NCBI RefSeq assembly: GCF_000686805.1
Contig: NZ_JMLP01000010.1
Location: forward strand, 124,001-188,000
Direction: 5' to 3'
DNA length: 64,000 nt
DNA from: Bacillus sp. UNC41MFS5
GTDB lineage: Bacteria; Bacillota; Bacilli; Bacillales_B; DSM-18226
Of the stretch, positions 35,061 to 43,143 are shown piece by piece. Below the pieces are notes generated by a model. That model ran no database searches and was not told the origin of the DNA. It saw nothing but the letters and a program-made list of their open reading frames with translations. Numbering within the stretch: the stretch's first letter is position 1; every line of letters begins with the position of its first letter. A program made the position numbers and the translations under genes.

Positions 35061-35831
35061 TTATGAATATCGTTGAATAACACTTTGAATTTTTTGTTGT
35101 AAATAAGGAATATCTGCATTTGATACTGACAAGCGCACATTGGTCTCATCTGTCCCTAAGGCTTCCGAGAACAAGCCGGATAACCCTCTTGCTCGCCTAT
35201 CTACTTGAAACATGATATCGAGGCTTCCATTCCCTGATGGAAAGAAAACAACTTCTAATTCATCTAGTTTGCCCCGAAACAATCCTGAAGTTGGGACGAA
35301 TTCGAATTCTTGAACAAATGGTAATCTCCCTCGTAATCGCCGCGGTGCTTCTTCACAATCGGCCTCTCGAATACTAAAACCTAACTGATCAATGGCAGTA
35401 AACACAGCAGACATCAATGGGTTGGGAACAACTTTAAGATAATCTTTATCACTTGGGTCGACACCGCCTTTAATATCAAGGCCTGTTGTTACCCAAACTT
35501 TTGACCTTCCAATGGAAAGTGGTGTATCAAACGGAAGTTGAAAGGCAAACGGAATGTCTTTTTTCTCATTCGGACGAATAACAAAAGGAGTAGTCAATCT
35601 AAACTTGTCAATAGCGGCAGTGACAGTATATTTTTTGTCATCTGATTCTCTTAAATAAGTGGTATTTAGAGTAAGATAAATCTCATCCACCTGCTGCTCC
35701 ACCTTGCCGCCTTTAATCTCAACTACACCATTAACTGTCTCTCCTGGCATATACGTATCTTTTTCAAGCTTTGTGTCTACAGCTGCAGACCCAATTCCTA
35801 CACTGGCAAATACTTTGTTAAAAAAAGACAT
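35061..35831 (-). CDS. spo0M: Sporulation-control protein Spo0M
   Basis: An arrestin-like protein of 256 residues that modulates entry into sporulation. The N-terminus MSFFNKVFASVGIGSAAVDT, the PGETVNGVVEIKGG strand and the RRARGLSGLFSEALGTDE block (about 213-230) are those of B. subtilis Spo0M. It starts 11 bases after the kinase gene, so the two are probably co-transcribed. In B. subtilis spo0M has its own sigma-H promoter; none was confirmed in the short gap here. Confidence 0.95.
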   Translation of the reverse strand: MSFFNKVFASVGIGSAAVDTKLEKDTYMPGETVNGVVEIKGGKVEQQVDEIYLTLNTTYLRESDDKKYTVTAAIDKFRLTTPFVIRPNEKKDIPFAFQLPFDTPLSIGRSKVWVTTGLDIKGGVDPSDKDYLKVVPNPLMSAVFTAIDQLGFSIREADCEEAPRRLRGRLPFVQEFEFVPTSGLFRGKLDELEVVFFPSGNGSLDIMFQVDRRARGLSGLFSEALGTDETNVRLSVSNADIPYLQQKIQSVIQRYS

Positions 35832-35842
35832 CGTTCTTCCTC

Positions 35843-36640
35843 CTAGATTAAGTATAAATTTATTATTTCAGCTCTTATTTGGGCACAGTTCTCATATGCA
35901 GGTTCGATTTGCAAGAGCCTTCTAATTATGTGTTTCGCCTGGTTCGAGATTTTCAGTTCCTCTTCCCAGCTTTTTTCATGTATGTCTTTTGAAAAAGTAA
36001 AATTAGAATACAGCAAAAACAAAAGGAAATGTCCAAGTCCATAGAAATCCGCTTGGAAATTTATTTCTTTACGCAAATGATTTTCCTTTGTATTTACTAC
36101 GTCATTTTCCTGATGGAAATGTCTACCCAACCCTAAATCGATCAGCCTTATGTTTGAACCATCGGTAATGACATTGGGAATGCGAATGTCTCGATGGACT
36201 ATTTTACGGTTGTGCAAATATTCTAGTGGTGTAAGTAATTCATGGACAATTTGAAAGGCCTCTTTTTCTGAGATTTTCCTTCCTTCTGAAAAAATGAGTT
36301 GTTCGAAATTCATGCCCGCAATAAATTCCATGGTGTAGAAGGGAATGTTGTTATAGTTTCCCTCCTCAAAATACCTTGGAAAACTTGGATGATTAATCGA
36401 ATCTAACAGTTCTTTTTCTAATTCAAAACTTCCTCTCCCAGATGGGGTCAATCTTTTATGGAGACGCAAGGCTTTTAGAACCTTCTTCTGCCCACTTTCC
36501 AAATCATACACTAAATAACTATGACCATAACCACCTGCTCCGAGATGGGTGATCACCCGGTATCGCTCAGCGATTAGTTCATCTTTGGGAAAGGGTTTTT
36601 CTAATAAATTTGATATGAGTAAAGCGATTTTCTTCATCAT
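35843..36640 (-). CDS. Eukaryotic-type Ser/Thr protein kinase (YbdM/YrzF-like)
   Basis: A soluble 265-residue kinase with no membrane segment. The glycine loop GAGGYGHSYLV (34-44), the probable ATP Lys56 in KKVLKAL, HRDIRIPN (149-156, catalytic Asp151, Asn156) and DLG (168-170, replacing DFG) are all present, so it should be active. It ends shortly after the catalytic core. It lies between a tiny Ser/Tyr/Lys-rich protein gene and spo0M on the same strand, which suggests phosphorylation linked to sporulation. Confidence 0.85.
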   Translation of the reverse strand: MMKKIALLISNLLEKPFPKDELIAERYRVITHLGAGGYGHSYLVYDLESGQKKVLKALRLHKRLTPSGRGSFELEKELLDSINHPSFPRYFEEGNYNNIPFYTMEFIAGMNFEQLIFSEGRKISEKEAFQIVHELLTPLEYLHNRKIVHRDIRIPNVITDGSNIRLIDLGLGRHFHQENDVVNTKENHLRKEINFQADFYGLGHFLLFLLYSNFTFSKDIHEKSWEEELKISNQAKHIIRRLLQIEPAYENCAQIRAEIINLYLI

Positions 36641-36660
36641 GAATAAAACACCGATTACGT

Positions 36661-36822
36661 TTAGCTGCTAAAAAAACTACTACTTTTATATTTCTTTTTA
36701 TAATAATTGTGTCCTAGGTTGTTTTGCTTATAATGATTCCTTTTCTTCCAGGCATCACTTGAGGAACTATACTTGTGATGTGACTTGCTTCCAAAAATCA
36801 TTTTAAGGATTTTTTTAAACAA
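36661..36822 (-). CDS. Small Ser/Tyr/His/Lys-rich protein, 53 aa
   Basis: After a short amphipathic start (MFKKILKMIFGS) the product is very rich in Ser, Tyr, His, Lys and Asn (for example SHHKYSSSSDAW and KKKYKSSSFFSS). The frame opens at 36867 without a ribosome site, but GAGGAGGGG lies six bases before a TTG at 36822. It ends 20 bases before the kinase gene. The composition recalls basic spore-coat proteins. Function is unknown. Confidence 0.55.
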   Translation of the reverse strand: MFKKILKMIFGSKSHHKYSSSSDAWKKRNHYKQNNLGHNYYKKKYKSSSFFSS

Positions 36823-36931
36823 CTCATTCCCCTCCTCTTCTTCGTAAATAGTTATACGTATCCCCAACGGAAAGGTTTCATGATCTGTATCTTTTATTTA
36901 AATAAGTATCACAGATAGGTCTACACACACA

Positions 36932-36956
36932 ACAAAAAGCGAGCATTGAATGCTCG
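36932..36956 (-). terminator. Terminator downstream of yozD
   Basis: The stem CGAGCATT with AATGCTCG (36940-36956) is followed by CTTTTTGTTG on the minus strand. A second stem (36980-36986 with 36991-36997) lies between it and yozD. Confidence 0.75.
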
Positions 36957-37002
36957 TCTTTCGCATTAATCTATGATAAAGGAAAACTTCTTTTCCTCTT
37001 TT

Positions 37003-37176
37003 TTATTCTTCATCTTCTTCTTCGTCGATAATACTCTTCTCAATTAGATATTCGAAGGTGATGTCTGCAATTTCTTCTAGCTCTTCTTCGCTAGGAACGT
37101 ATCCCCTTTTTACAAGCTCATGAAAGAAAAATTCGGCAATCTCTTCGGTATCAATAAAAACTTCAATTTCTCTCAT
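37003..37176 (-). CDS. yozD: YozD family protein, 57 aa
   Basis: An acidic small protein beginning MREIEVFIDTEEIAEFFFHE with EEELEEIADITFEYLIEK after it, which closely matches B. subtilis YozD. GGGAGGCG precedes the ATG with good spacing. It keeps the B. subtilis order between yodL and yodN. Function is unknown. Confidence 0.85.
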   Translation of the reverse strand: MREIEVFIDTEEIAEFFFHELVKRGYVPSEEELEEIADITFEYLIEKSIIDEEEDEE

Positions 37177-37372
37177 AGCATCGCCTCCCTTTTTAGAGAA
37201 TGTATGATGTACATGGCTTTTTCATGCTAGTTACTTTATGGAGCAAACGGAATATCCATTGGTTGTGAACAAATATCTAAAATAAACTTGGAAAATTAAG
37301 CAGGAGATGATGTCTTTTTTGGATTGGACAAGCATAGGATGAATGAAAAGAACTTTCCAAGGAGTGATTTGG

Positions 37373-37540
37373 ATGTCAAATTTACAATTAAAATTAGAGG
37401 CATGGATAGATGATGTGAATAGAGAGGATAGTTTCACTCTCCAATTAATTGAAAAGTTTTTAGTTGGAATGTTTTCCTTCATTAAATGGGCAGGTATCCC
37501 GTTTGTTGTTTATTTACTATTTGAAATTTCAAAGTGGTAA
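37373..37540 (+). CDS. Small single-pass membrane protein, 55 aa
   Basis: The product has an acidic amphipathic half (MSNLQLKLEAWIDDVNRED) and a C-terminal membrane helix (about 33-50, FIKWAGIPFVVYLLFEI). AAGGAG sits eight bases before the ATG at 37373; a longer frame from 37343 has no site. Its last base abuts the end of convergent yodN. I do not recognise the family. Confidence 0.6.
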   Translation: MSNLQLKLEAWIDDVNREDSFTLQLIEKFLVGMFSFIKWAGIPFVVYLLFEISKW

Positions 37541-38236
37541 TTATACATGGCTTTTCCCATCGTTACTGACGAGACTTTCTAATTTTCTGATAATCACACG
37601 CATGACTTGATAATATTCCTGATCCTGAAACATTTCATATAAAATTCGGTAATCATTAAATATGTCCAATAAATTATCAATTAGTTCCTTCTTTTCTTTT
37701 TTTCTTTCAATTTCTTCAAATTCTGCTTTTCTGATCATGTTCTGGACTTTTGGATTTTCGATTACCTTGTCTTGCTTATTCACTAAGTATAGGAGACCTA
37801 GTTTTTGAATGAATGTATCAGCATTTTCAGCATCGGCTACAAGTGTTAATTCTTCTTCACCTGCTTCAAGCCATTCACCATCACTAACTCGTGATAACTC
37901 ATAAATGACATCTTCCCAGGCATCTTCCTTATAGCGCCAAATTTCTGTTCGGAAGCCTACGACTTTAAACAAGTCTGCGCCATAACCGCTTACTTGAACT
38001 AGATCACCGAAGAAAAAATTATATTCGATGTCAATTTGTTCTTTCTCCATCACAACGCCTTCAAATTCTGAAAGTAACTGTAAGGCGGATTCAATGAATA
38101 ATCCGTCACTTTTATTTACTTCATATACATACTTCCCATCTAGCCACTTTACATCTGTTACCTTGCCAACTGTTCCATAAAGGGTAATCACGACCGTATC
38201 ACCGATCTTAAACTTCGGTTTTTTTCTATTTGCCAT
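37541..38236 (-). CDS. yodN: YodN-like protein
   Basis: A 231-residue cytoplasmic protein of unknown function. A basic start (MANRKKPKFKIGDTVVITLYG) leads into SH3-like beta strands (about 8-50), then an acidic middle and a charged helical tail (about 165-225). Identity with B. subtilis YodN rests on position (yozD-yodN-yozE) and general features. The chosen ATG has GGGAGG only two bases upstream, which is unusually close; no better start is visible. Confidence 0.7.
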   Translation of the reverse strand: MANRKKPKFKIGDTVVITLYGTVGKVTDVKWLDGKYVYEVNKSDGLFIESALQLLSEFEGVVMEKEQIDIEYNFFFGDLVQVSGYGADLFKVVGFRTEIWRYKEDAWEDVIYELSRVSDGEWLEAGEEELTLVADAENADTFIQKLGLLYLVNKQDKVIENPKVQNMIRKAEFEEIERKKEKKELIDNLLDIFNDYRILYEMFQDQEYYQVMRVIIRKLESLVSNDGKSHV

Positions 38237-38361
38237 TTCCTCCCATCCTCTCAATAATAAGTCGTGAGTTTTGATTACAATAGTATATGCACCGTTTAAA
38301 TAAAAGCGCATGGCATTTGTAAAATGAAAAAATCGCCTCATCATGAGACGATTCTAATTTC

Positions 38362-38589
38362 CTATTCTTTCCGTTCAGTTAACAAATATTGCTGCCATGC
38401 CTCATCAAAAACAGACATGGATTCTAAATAATGACCGTTCAGCTCCAAATAAGAACTGATTTCATCGTAGTCCTCCGATACTTTAGGAAAACTATGATCT
38501 AAATACGCATGATTCGCAAATAAACTAATGTCATCCTTTGGAGCTGGATGCCTATATTTCATTAAAAAATGGTAAAAGGATTTGATCAT
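38362..38589 (-). CDS. yozE: YozE family protein (UPF0346)
   Basis: A 75-residue sterile-alpha-motif-like protein beginning MIKSFYHFLMKYRHPAPKDD, with FANHAYLDHSFPK and YDEISSYLELNG, the signature of B. subtilis YozE. Function is unknown. It lies between yodN and yokU as in B. subtilis. Confidence 0.93.
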   Translation of the reverse strand: MIKSFYHFLMKYRHPAPKDDISLFANHAYLDHSFPKVSEDYDEISSYLELNGHYLESMSVFDEAWQQYLLTERKE

Positions 38590-38705
38590 ACCGAAACGCC
38601 TTTCTCATCCAGATTTCTTAGAAATACTATAACGGATTCAATGATAGGCGTCCAGCGTTTTGGAATGAAAATAGTTTAAACTAACCTGCGGGTGGGACTG
38701 ATTCG

Positions 38706-38990
38706 TTATGACGAAAAATCAAAATAATTTTTCTTTAGTAATCTCGGAATCCCCATTAATTCTTCAAAGCTGACCACTTTTCCAAGCTGCTTACAATCAA
38801 TTAAATACAACTGATTTTCGATTTCTTTTACGATTGGTTCACTTTGATAAACCATCTTACAGTCAGGGCAGGAATGGGTAGGGGTTTCTGTTATTTCAAT
38901 TGCTCGCGTCCCATCAGGCAATTCCCAAAACACAGAATCTGTTAATCTCACCACATTTGTGCTATTACACCACTCACATTCAGTATTCAA
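38706..38990 (-). CDS. yokU: YokU family zinc-finger protein
   Basis: A 94-residue protein with CEWC (5-8) and CPDC near residue 41, the YgiT-type zinc ribbon, then a helical end. The TTG start has GGAGGGG ahead of it. It follows kamA by 11 bases and should share its sigma-54 promoter. In B. subtilis yokU is likewise next to kamA. Its role in lysine catabolism is unknown. Confidence 0.87.
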   Translation of the reverse strand: MNTECEWCNSTNVVRLTDSVFWELPDGTRAIEITETPTHSCPDCKMVYQSEPIVKEIENQLYLIDCKQLGKVVSFEELMGIPRLLKKNYFDFSS

Positions 38991-39001
38991 TTACACCCCT
39001 C

Positions 39002-40441
39002 CTAATCCTTCATTGTTTCAGCTGATTTGCCTTTATTGGCTGGTTTCTGACTTTCCATTTCTTTCTGCGTCAACGCCTTAAATTTCTTATCCTTTAATTC
39101 ATCCCGTTTGCTGCGTTTATCCTTTAATGTGGTGTGGGCAGGGTCTTGGTTGTAATCTTTGCGTCGATTTAGCCGCGTTAACCCCTCAGGTACAAGGTTA
39201 AAGTGCTGGTCATTCATAATACCTGCGATTCCTGCTAGTGAACGCTTCTCTTCCATATCCGGATAAACCTCTTGAAAATATTTTTCTGCCCTCCCGGGGA
39301 CATAATTCTCCGGTTCAGGGTAGGAGGTAATTACCCCTTCAAAGTTTCGGAGGACCACCTTATCTGGACTTTGAGAAATCAGGTAATTAGGCTGAAGGGC
39401 AATTTTACCTCCGCCGCCAGGTGCGTCGACAACAAAAGTTGGAACTGCATAGCCCGAAGTATGGCCGCGGAGACCTTCAATAATCTCCAGTCCTTTGGAG
39501 ACAGGTGCACGGAAATGACCAATCCCCTCTGATAAATCACATTGATAAATGTAATACGGGCGGACGCGGATTTTGACAAGATCATGCATGAGTTTCTTCA
39601 TAATAGGCACACTGTCATTGATTCCTGCAAGGATAACAGACTGATTCCCAACCGGAACTCCAGCATTTGCAAGCATTTCACAAGCTTTTTTGGAATCCTC
39701 TGTAATTTCAATTGAAGTATTAAAATGGGTATTGAGCCAAATTGGATGATATTTCTTTAAAATATTACAAAGGTTTTCGGTAATTCTCTGTGGGAACACA
39801 ACAGGAGCTCGTGTTCCGATTCGGATTATTTCAACATGATCGATTTCTCGCAGGTTTTTAAGGATGTATTCCAAGATATTATCATTAATCAGCAGGCCAT
39901 CCCCTCCTGAAATCAAGACATCACGTACTTGCGGGGTATTTCTAATATAGGAGATGGCCGCATCCAACTGCTTCTTGGGGACGCCCATGCCAATTTGACC
40001 TGAGAAACGTCTCCTTGTACAGTAACGGCAATACATCGAACATTGATTGGTTACTAAGAAGAGAACCCGGTCCGGATAACGATGCGTTAATCCTGGGACT
40101 GGTGAATCTTCATCCTCATATAATGGGTCTTCCAAGTCATATTTCGTTTTGTAAATTTCCTTTGAAATTGGGACCGATTGCATCCTGATTGGACAGCGCG
40201 GGTCGTCTGGATTCATTAAGGAGGCATAATAGGGTGTAATATTTAAGGGAATAGTTTTCGTTGAAATTCTTACCCCTTCTTCTTCATCAGGTGTTAAATT
40301 GATTACCTTTTTTAAATCGTCTAACGTTCGAATCGTATTTGTTAACTGCCAAAGCCAATCGTTCCACTGCTCCTCGGTCACACCTTTCCACAACTCTATA
40401 TCTTTCCAATGCCTGCTTGGTTTATATAAAAATTGTTTCAT
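39002..40441 (-). CDS. kamA: Lysine 2,3-aminomutase (radical SAM)
   Basis: It interconverts L-lysine and beta-lysine using S-adenosylmethionine, PLP and a 4Fe-4S cluster. The radical-SAM motif CSMYCRYC (about 133-140), VRPYYIYQCDL and the PLP Lys region (VDAPGGGGKIALQPNY) are present in 479 residues. The last 50 residues are a charged tail. It is the first gene behind a consensus sigma-54 promoter and leads into yokU. In B. subtilis the gene is under sigma-E; here an activator gene (kamR) sits directly upstream. Confidence 0.97.
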   Translation of the reverse strand: MKQFLYKPSRHWKDIELWKGVTEEQWNDWLWQLTNTIRTLDDLKKVINLTPDEEEGVRISTKTIPLNITPYYASLMNPDDPRCPIRMQSVPISKEIYKTKYDLEDPLYEDEDSPVPGLTHRYPDRVLFLVTNQCSMYCRYCTRRRFSGQIGMGVPKKQLDAAISYIRNTPQVRDVLISGGDGLLINDNILEYILKNLREIDHVEIIRIGTRAPVVFPQRITENLCNILKKYHPIWLNTHFNTSIEITEDSKKACEMLANAGVPVGNQSVILAGINDSVPIMKKLMHDLVKIRVRPYYIYQCDLSEGIGHFRAPVSKGLEIIEGLRGHTSGYAVPTFVVDAPGGGGKIALQPNYLISQSPDKVVLRNFEGVITSYPEPENYVPGRAEKYFQEVYPDMEEKRSLAGIAGIMNDQHFNLVPEGLTRLNRRKDYNQDPAHTTLKDKRSKRDELKDKKFKALTQKEMESQKPANKGKSAETMKD

Positions 40442-40477
40442 TGTCAGTTCCTCCCATCTTGCTTCACTAAAATAATA

Positions 40478-40494
40478 TGCAAGATATGTGCCAA
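40478..40494 (-). promoter_or_regulatory. Sigma-54 (-24/-12) promoter of kamA-yokU
   Basis: Read on the minus strand, TTGGCAC-ATATC-TTGCA (40494-40478) matches the sigma-54 consensus TTGGCAC-N5-TTGCA exactly. It lies about 37 bases before the kamA ATG. The adjacent KamR gene supplies the needed activator. Confidence 0.92.
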
Positions 40495-40498
40495 TGAT

Positions 40499-40642
40499 AA
40501 AAGCGGAAGCGCCCGTTTAGCGGCGTATGGCCTGGAGCGCTTTGACTGAGATAAAGGAAACACGGAGAGCGTAAGCGATTCGATGTTGACTTATCGTAGG
40601 GAAAAGAGCGAAGGACACTAGCCGTTGGGCGCTGTAGCTAGA
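40499..40642. repeat. Dispersed intergenic repeat, copy 2 (short form)
   Basis: It shares both ends and the inner blocks of the repeat at 34780 (GCGGCGTATGGCCT, ACTGAGATAAAGGAAACACG, GACTTATCGTAGGG, GAGCGAAGGACACTAGCCG) but lacks an internal segment of about 70 bases. It stops about five bases from the -24 box of the kamA promoter and so fills the space where upstream activator sites would be expected. Confidence 0.8.
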
Positions 40643-40677
40643 TAGTTGTCATAATTCAGAGTAATAATTTCTTATAT

Positions 40678-40703
40678 AAAAAAAAAACCGCCGAAAACTC
40701 GGC
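40678..40703 (-). terminator. Terminator of kamR
   Basis: A 5-bp GC-rich stem (GCCGA with TCGGC, 40690-40703) is followed on the minus strand by GG and a long run of T. It separates kamR from kamA. Confidence 0.82.
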
Positions 40704-40706
40704 ACC

Positions 40707-42101
40707 TTATTCAATAATTTTTTTCAATTTATATTGTAAGGTTTGTCTAGGAATCTCTAACAGCTTTGCTGCCTGATTAATATTCCCTTCAGATAATTCA
40801 AGGGCGTTCATAATCAGATCCTTCTCTAATCTTTCGATATTTTTCCTTAATGATAGATTTTCTTGTACGACGCAGGTACTCGTAACTGTCCCCGGAAGAT
40901 GTTTTAATATACTTGGTAGATCTTCATATCGCAACTGCCCTGCTTCACAAACATTCATCATATATTCAATGGTATGTTTTAATTCCCGCACATTCCCTGG
41001 CCATTGATAATTCGTCAGGAAGAGCCCCAGTTTCTTCTCATATCCATTGATATTTTTGTGGAGTTTTTGGTTAAATTCATTGATAAAATGTTCCGTTAAA
41101 AAAAGAATATCTTCTTTTCGATCCCTTAAAGGGCTAAGGGAAAAGGTAAAGACATTCAAGCGGTAATAAAGGTCAGCTCTTAGTGTTTGCTCTTGGAGGA
41201 CCTTACTTGGGGATACATTCATGGCGGCAATCACACGGACATTCACGAAAATACTTTGTGAACTTCCGACCCTTCGTACCATCCCATCCTCTAAAACCCG
41301 TAAGAGCTTCGCCTGGAGCTCGGTCGGCATCGTGTGTAATTCATCCAGGAATAACGTACCGCCATCTGCCAGTTCAAATAACCCTTTGCGGTCTACGGCA
41401 CCGGTATAGCTTCCTTTTGCCGTGCCAAAAAGGATACTTTCTAATAGTGTTTCAGGGATGGCTGCACAGTTTTGGGCAATAAATGGGGCATTGGAACGAT
41501 GGGATTCATGATGCATGCCTTGCACAAATAATTCTTTCCCTGTACCCGACTCACCATAGACAAGAATAGGGGCATCTGATTTGGCCAGTTTCTTAGCCTC
41601 ATCTTTCATCCTTTGAAACCCTGGATTCAACGTCAATAGATCATTTAATGTATACGTAACTTGTTTCAACGCCTTCTTCTTACTGCTTTTATTCAATCCT
41701 TTTTGTAAATCTAATAGTCGCTCCGCGAGCAGTTTCATCCGAGAATAATCTTTGGCGATTTCAACCGCACCAATAATTTCATTCCCGAGAAAAATCGGCA
41801 AGGTGGTGTTCATGGTATCGATCCTTGTCCCATGCAAGTTCATATAGACCTGTGTTTGATTGTAAATAGGCTTTCCGGTTGTAATTACTTTTAGCAAGGT
41901 ACTCGACTCTTCTGTAAGGGAAGGAAATACGTCAAGTAAATACTTTCCCTGGACTTCCTTCACGTCCATGCCATCGTGTTTGGCCGCTACTTCATTATAA
42001 AATATTGTTTTTCCGTCGGTATTAACCACATGAATCCCTTCATCAATGCCCTTTAGAATGGCGGTAAGAACTTCTTGTGTTAAAGCGGTTAACAAAACCA
42101 T
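40707..42101 (-). CDS. kamR: Sigma-54-dependent transcriptional activator of lysine catabolism
   Basis: A 464-residue enhancer-binding protein. An N-terminal PAS sensor (about 8-110) is followed by an AAA+ domain (about 150-380) with Walker A GESGTGKE, the sigma-54 contact loop GSYTGA (a GAFTGA variant) and Walker B GTLFLDE. The C-terminus has a Fis-type helix-turn-helix (NQAAKLLEIPRQTLQYKL). B. thuringiensis KamR activates its lysine operon from sigma-54; the kam context here supports the same name. Its site is not identified. Confidence 0.88.
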   Translation of the reverse strand: MVLLTALTQEVLTAILKGIDEGIHVVNTDGKTIFYNEVAAKHDGMDVKEVQGKYLLDVFPSLTEESSTLLKVITTGKPIYNQTQVYMNLHGTRIDTMNTTLPIFLGNEIIGAVEIAKDYSRMKLLAERLLDLQKGLNKSSKKKALKQVTYTLNDLLTLNPGFQRMKDEAKKLAKSDAPILVYGESGTGKELFVQGMHHESHRSNAPFIAQNCAAIPETLLESILFGTAKGSYTGAVDRKGLFELADGGTLFLDELHTMPTELQAKLLRVLEDGMVRRVGSSQSIFVNVRVIAAMNVSPSKVLQEQTLRADLYYRLNVFTFSLSPLRDRKEDILFLTEHFINEFNQKLHKNINGYEKKLGLFLTNYQWPGNVRELKHTIEYMMNVCEAGQLRYEDLPSILKHLPGTVTSTCVVQENLSLRKNIERLEKDLIMNALELSEGNINQAAKLLEIPRQTLQYKLKKIIE

Positions 42102-42132
42102 TCAATCACCACCCTTCGCTGCTGTAAATAAG

Positions 42133-42150
42133 GTGCCAAAATTTTGGCAC
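42133..42150. promoter_or_regulatory. Perfect 18-bp palindrome upstream of kamR
   Basis: GTGCCAAAATTTTGGCAC lies between the yodP stop and the kamR start, 32 bases before the kamR ATG. It may be an operator. No U tract follows, so a terminator is unlikely. The right half with following bases (TTGGCAC-CTTAT-TTACA) resembles a sigma-54 site but lacks the -12 GC. Confidence 0.55.
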
Positions 42151-42164
42151 AGCAAGCCGAAATT

Positions 42165-43019
42165 TTAGCAGTTTGCCAGATTTTTTACCCACATATTCAT
42201 ATTTTCAAGTTTGTCATAAATATAGCAATTATTCATAAACCTTCCCCGGTACAAATAGCCCAACTGAAATAACACAGCATTCATCCCAAAGGATAACGAT
42301 CTGGCAATGGAATAAACACAATAAATTCCTTTCCTTTGCAATTCCCCTTCTAGTTCCTGGAGAATTAATTTCATCAACCCGTATTTTCGATGTTCTGACA
42401 ATGTAGCACAATCCGTTAACTCTGCGTTTTTATAAAGAGAATTAACTTCTGCTGAAGCAGCACTAACAATTTTTCCCGAATGGAAAAAAGTGTAATAAAT
42501 CGTTCCTTCCTTTATGGTCTTTTTAATATATTCCGGATCATGCAATGGTGTTGGATAAATTGGAAACACCTGCCTGTACAGTGCGGCAAGTTCCTCAGCG
42601 CAACTGTCATCAGCCTTTCTTAATTCATATTCTTTCGGTGGAAATGCCTTTTGAACAGTGGTGTCTAATTGATAAATACTACGGATTATCCCGTCCTCAA
42701 TCACCCAATGATCATTTTTTTTACGGTCTGGGGTATAAAACTTTGAGAAAAAATGGGCATCCGAGCCAAGAAAATAACGGTCTACTACAGCTTCTGGCTG
42801 AAGACCTTTTTCCAAGAAAGTGAAGTAATCTTCACGGCGGACTTTAACAATTAATTTTTCAGCCTTGTGTTCTAGGACGAGTGCTTCGACCTTCTCCATC
42901 AACAAGTTTGTATTGCCACGGTAATCATCCACACGGATACGTTTATTAAATGAATCAAGATAAATCTCGAGGAAATAATGGTCCACTTCTAGAAAAATAG
43001 TGGATGCTGTTTGATTCAT
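42165..43019 (-). CDS. yodP: Beta-lysine N6-acetyltransferase
   Basis: It acetylates beta-lysine made by KamA. The 284-residue protein has an N-terminal domain (about 1-125) and a C-terminal GNAT domain (about 130-275) with ELTDCATLSEHRKYGLMKLIL as the acetyl-CoA region. The ATG at 43019 follows TGAGGTG with spacing six. The product, N-acetyl-beta-lysine, can be an osmolyte in relatives (AblB) or be degraded further by the YodQRST enzymes. It is separated from yodQ by a stem-loop. Confidence 0.9.
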   Translation of the reverse strand: MNQTASTIFLEVDHYFLEIYLDSFNKRIRVDDYRGNTNLLMEKVEALVLEHKAEKLIVKVRREDYFTFLEKGLQPEAVVDRYFLGSDAHFFSKFYTPDRKKNDHWVIEDGIIRSIYQLDTTVQKAFPPKEYELRKADDSCAEELAALYRQVFPIYPTPLHDPEYIKKTIKEGTIYYTFFHSGKIVSAASAEVNSLYKNAELTDCATLSEHRKYGLMKLILQELEGELQRKGIYCVYSIARSLSFGMNAVLFQLGYLYRGRFMNNCYIYDKLENMNMWVKNLANC

Positions 43020-43058
43020 CGAGTTCACCTCATTTCGATTATTTTTCTTGCAATCTGA

Positions 43059-43093
43059 AGAAATGTCTGACCCTAGAAAAGCCAGACATTTCT
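43059..43093 (-). terminator. Stem-loop between yodQ and yodP, possible partial terminator
   Basis: A perfect 11-bp stem (43059-43069 with 43083-43093) lies 51 bases after the yodQ stop. Only a weak U tract (TTCAG) follows, so it may reduce rather than stop read-through into yodP. Confidence 0.5.
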
Positions 43094-43143
43094 ATATCAA
43101 TTATAACAATTTTATGATAATTTAATAGGAATAATCTTTCTAT

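Noticed and set aside
42133..42166. Sigma-54 promoter for kamR
   Set aside because: TTGGCAC is present but the -12 element reads TTACA, lacking the essential GC.
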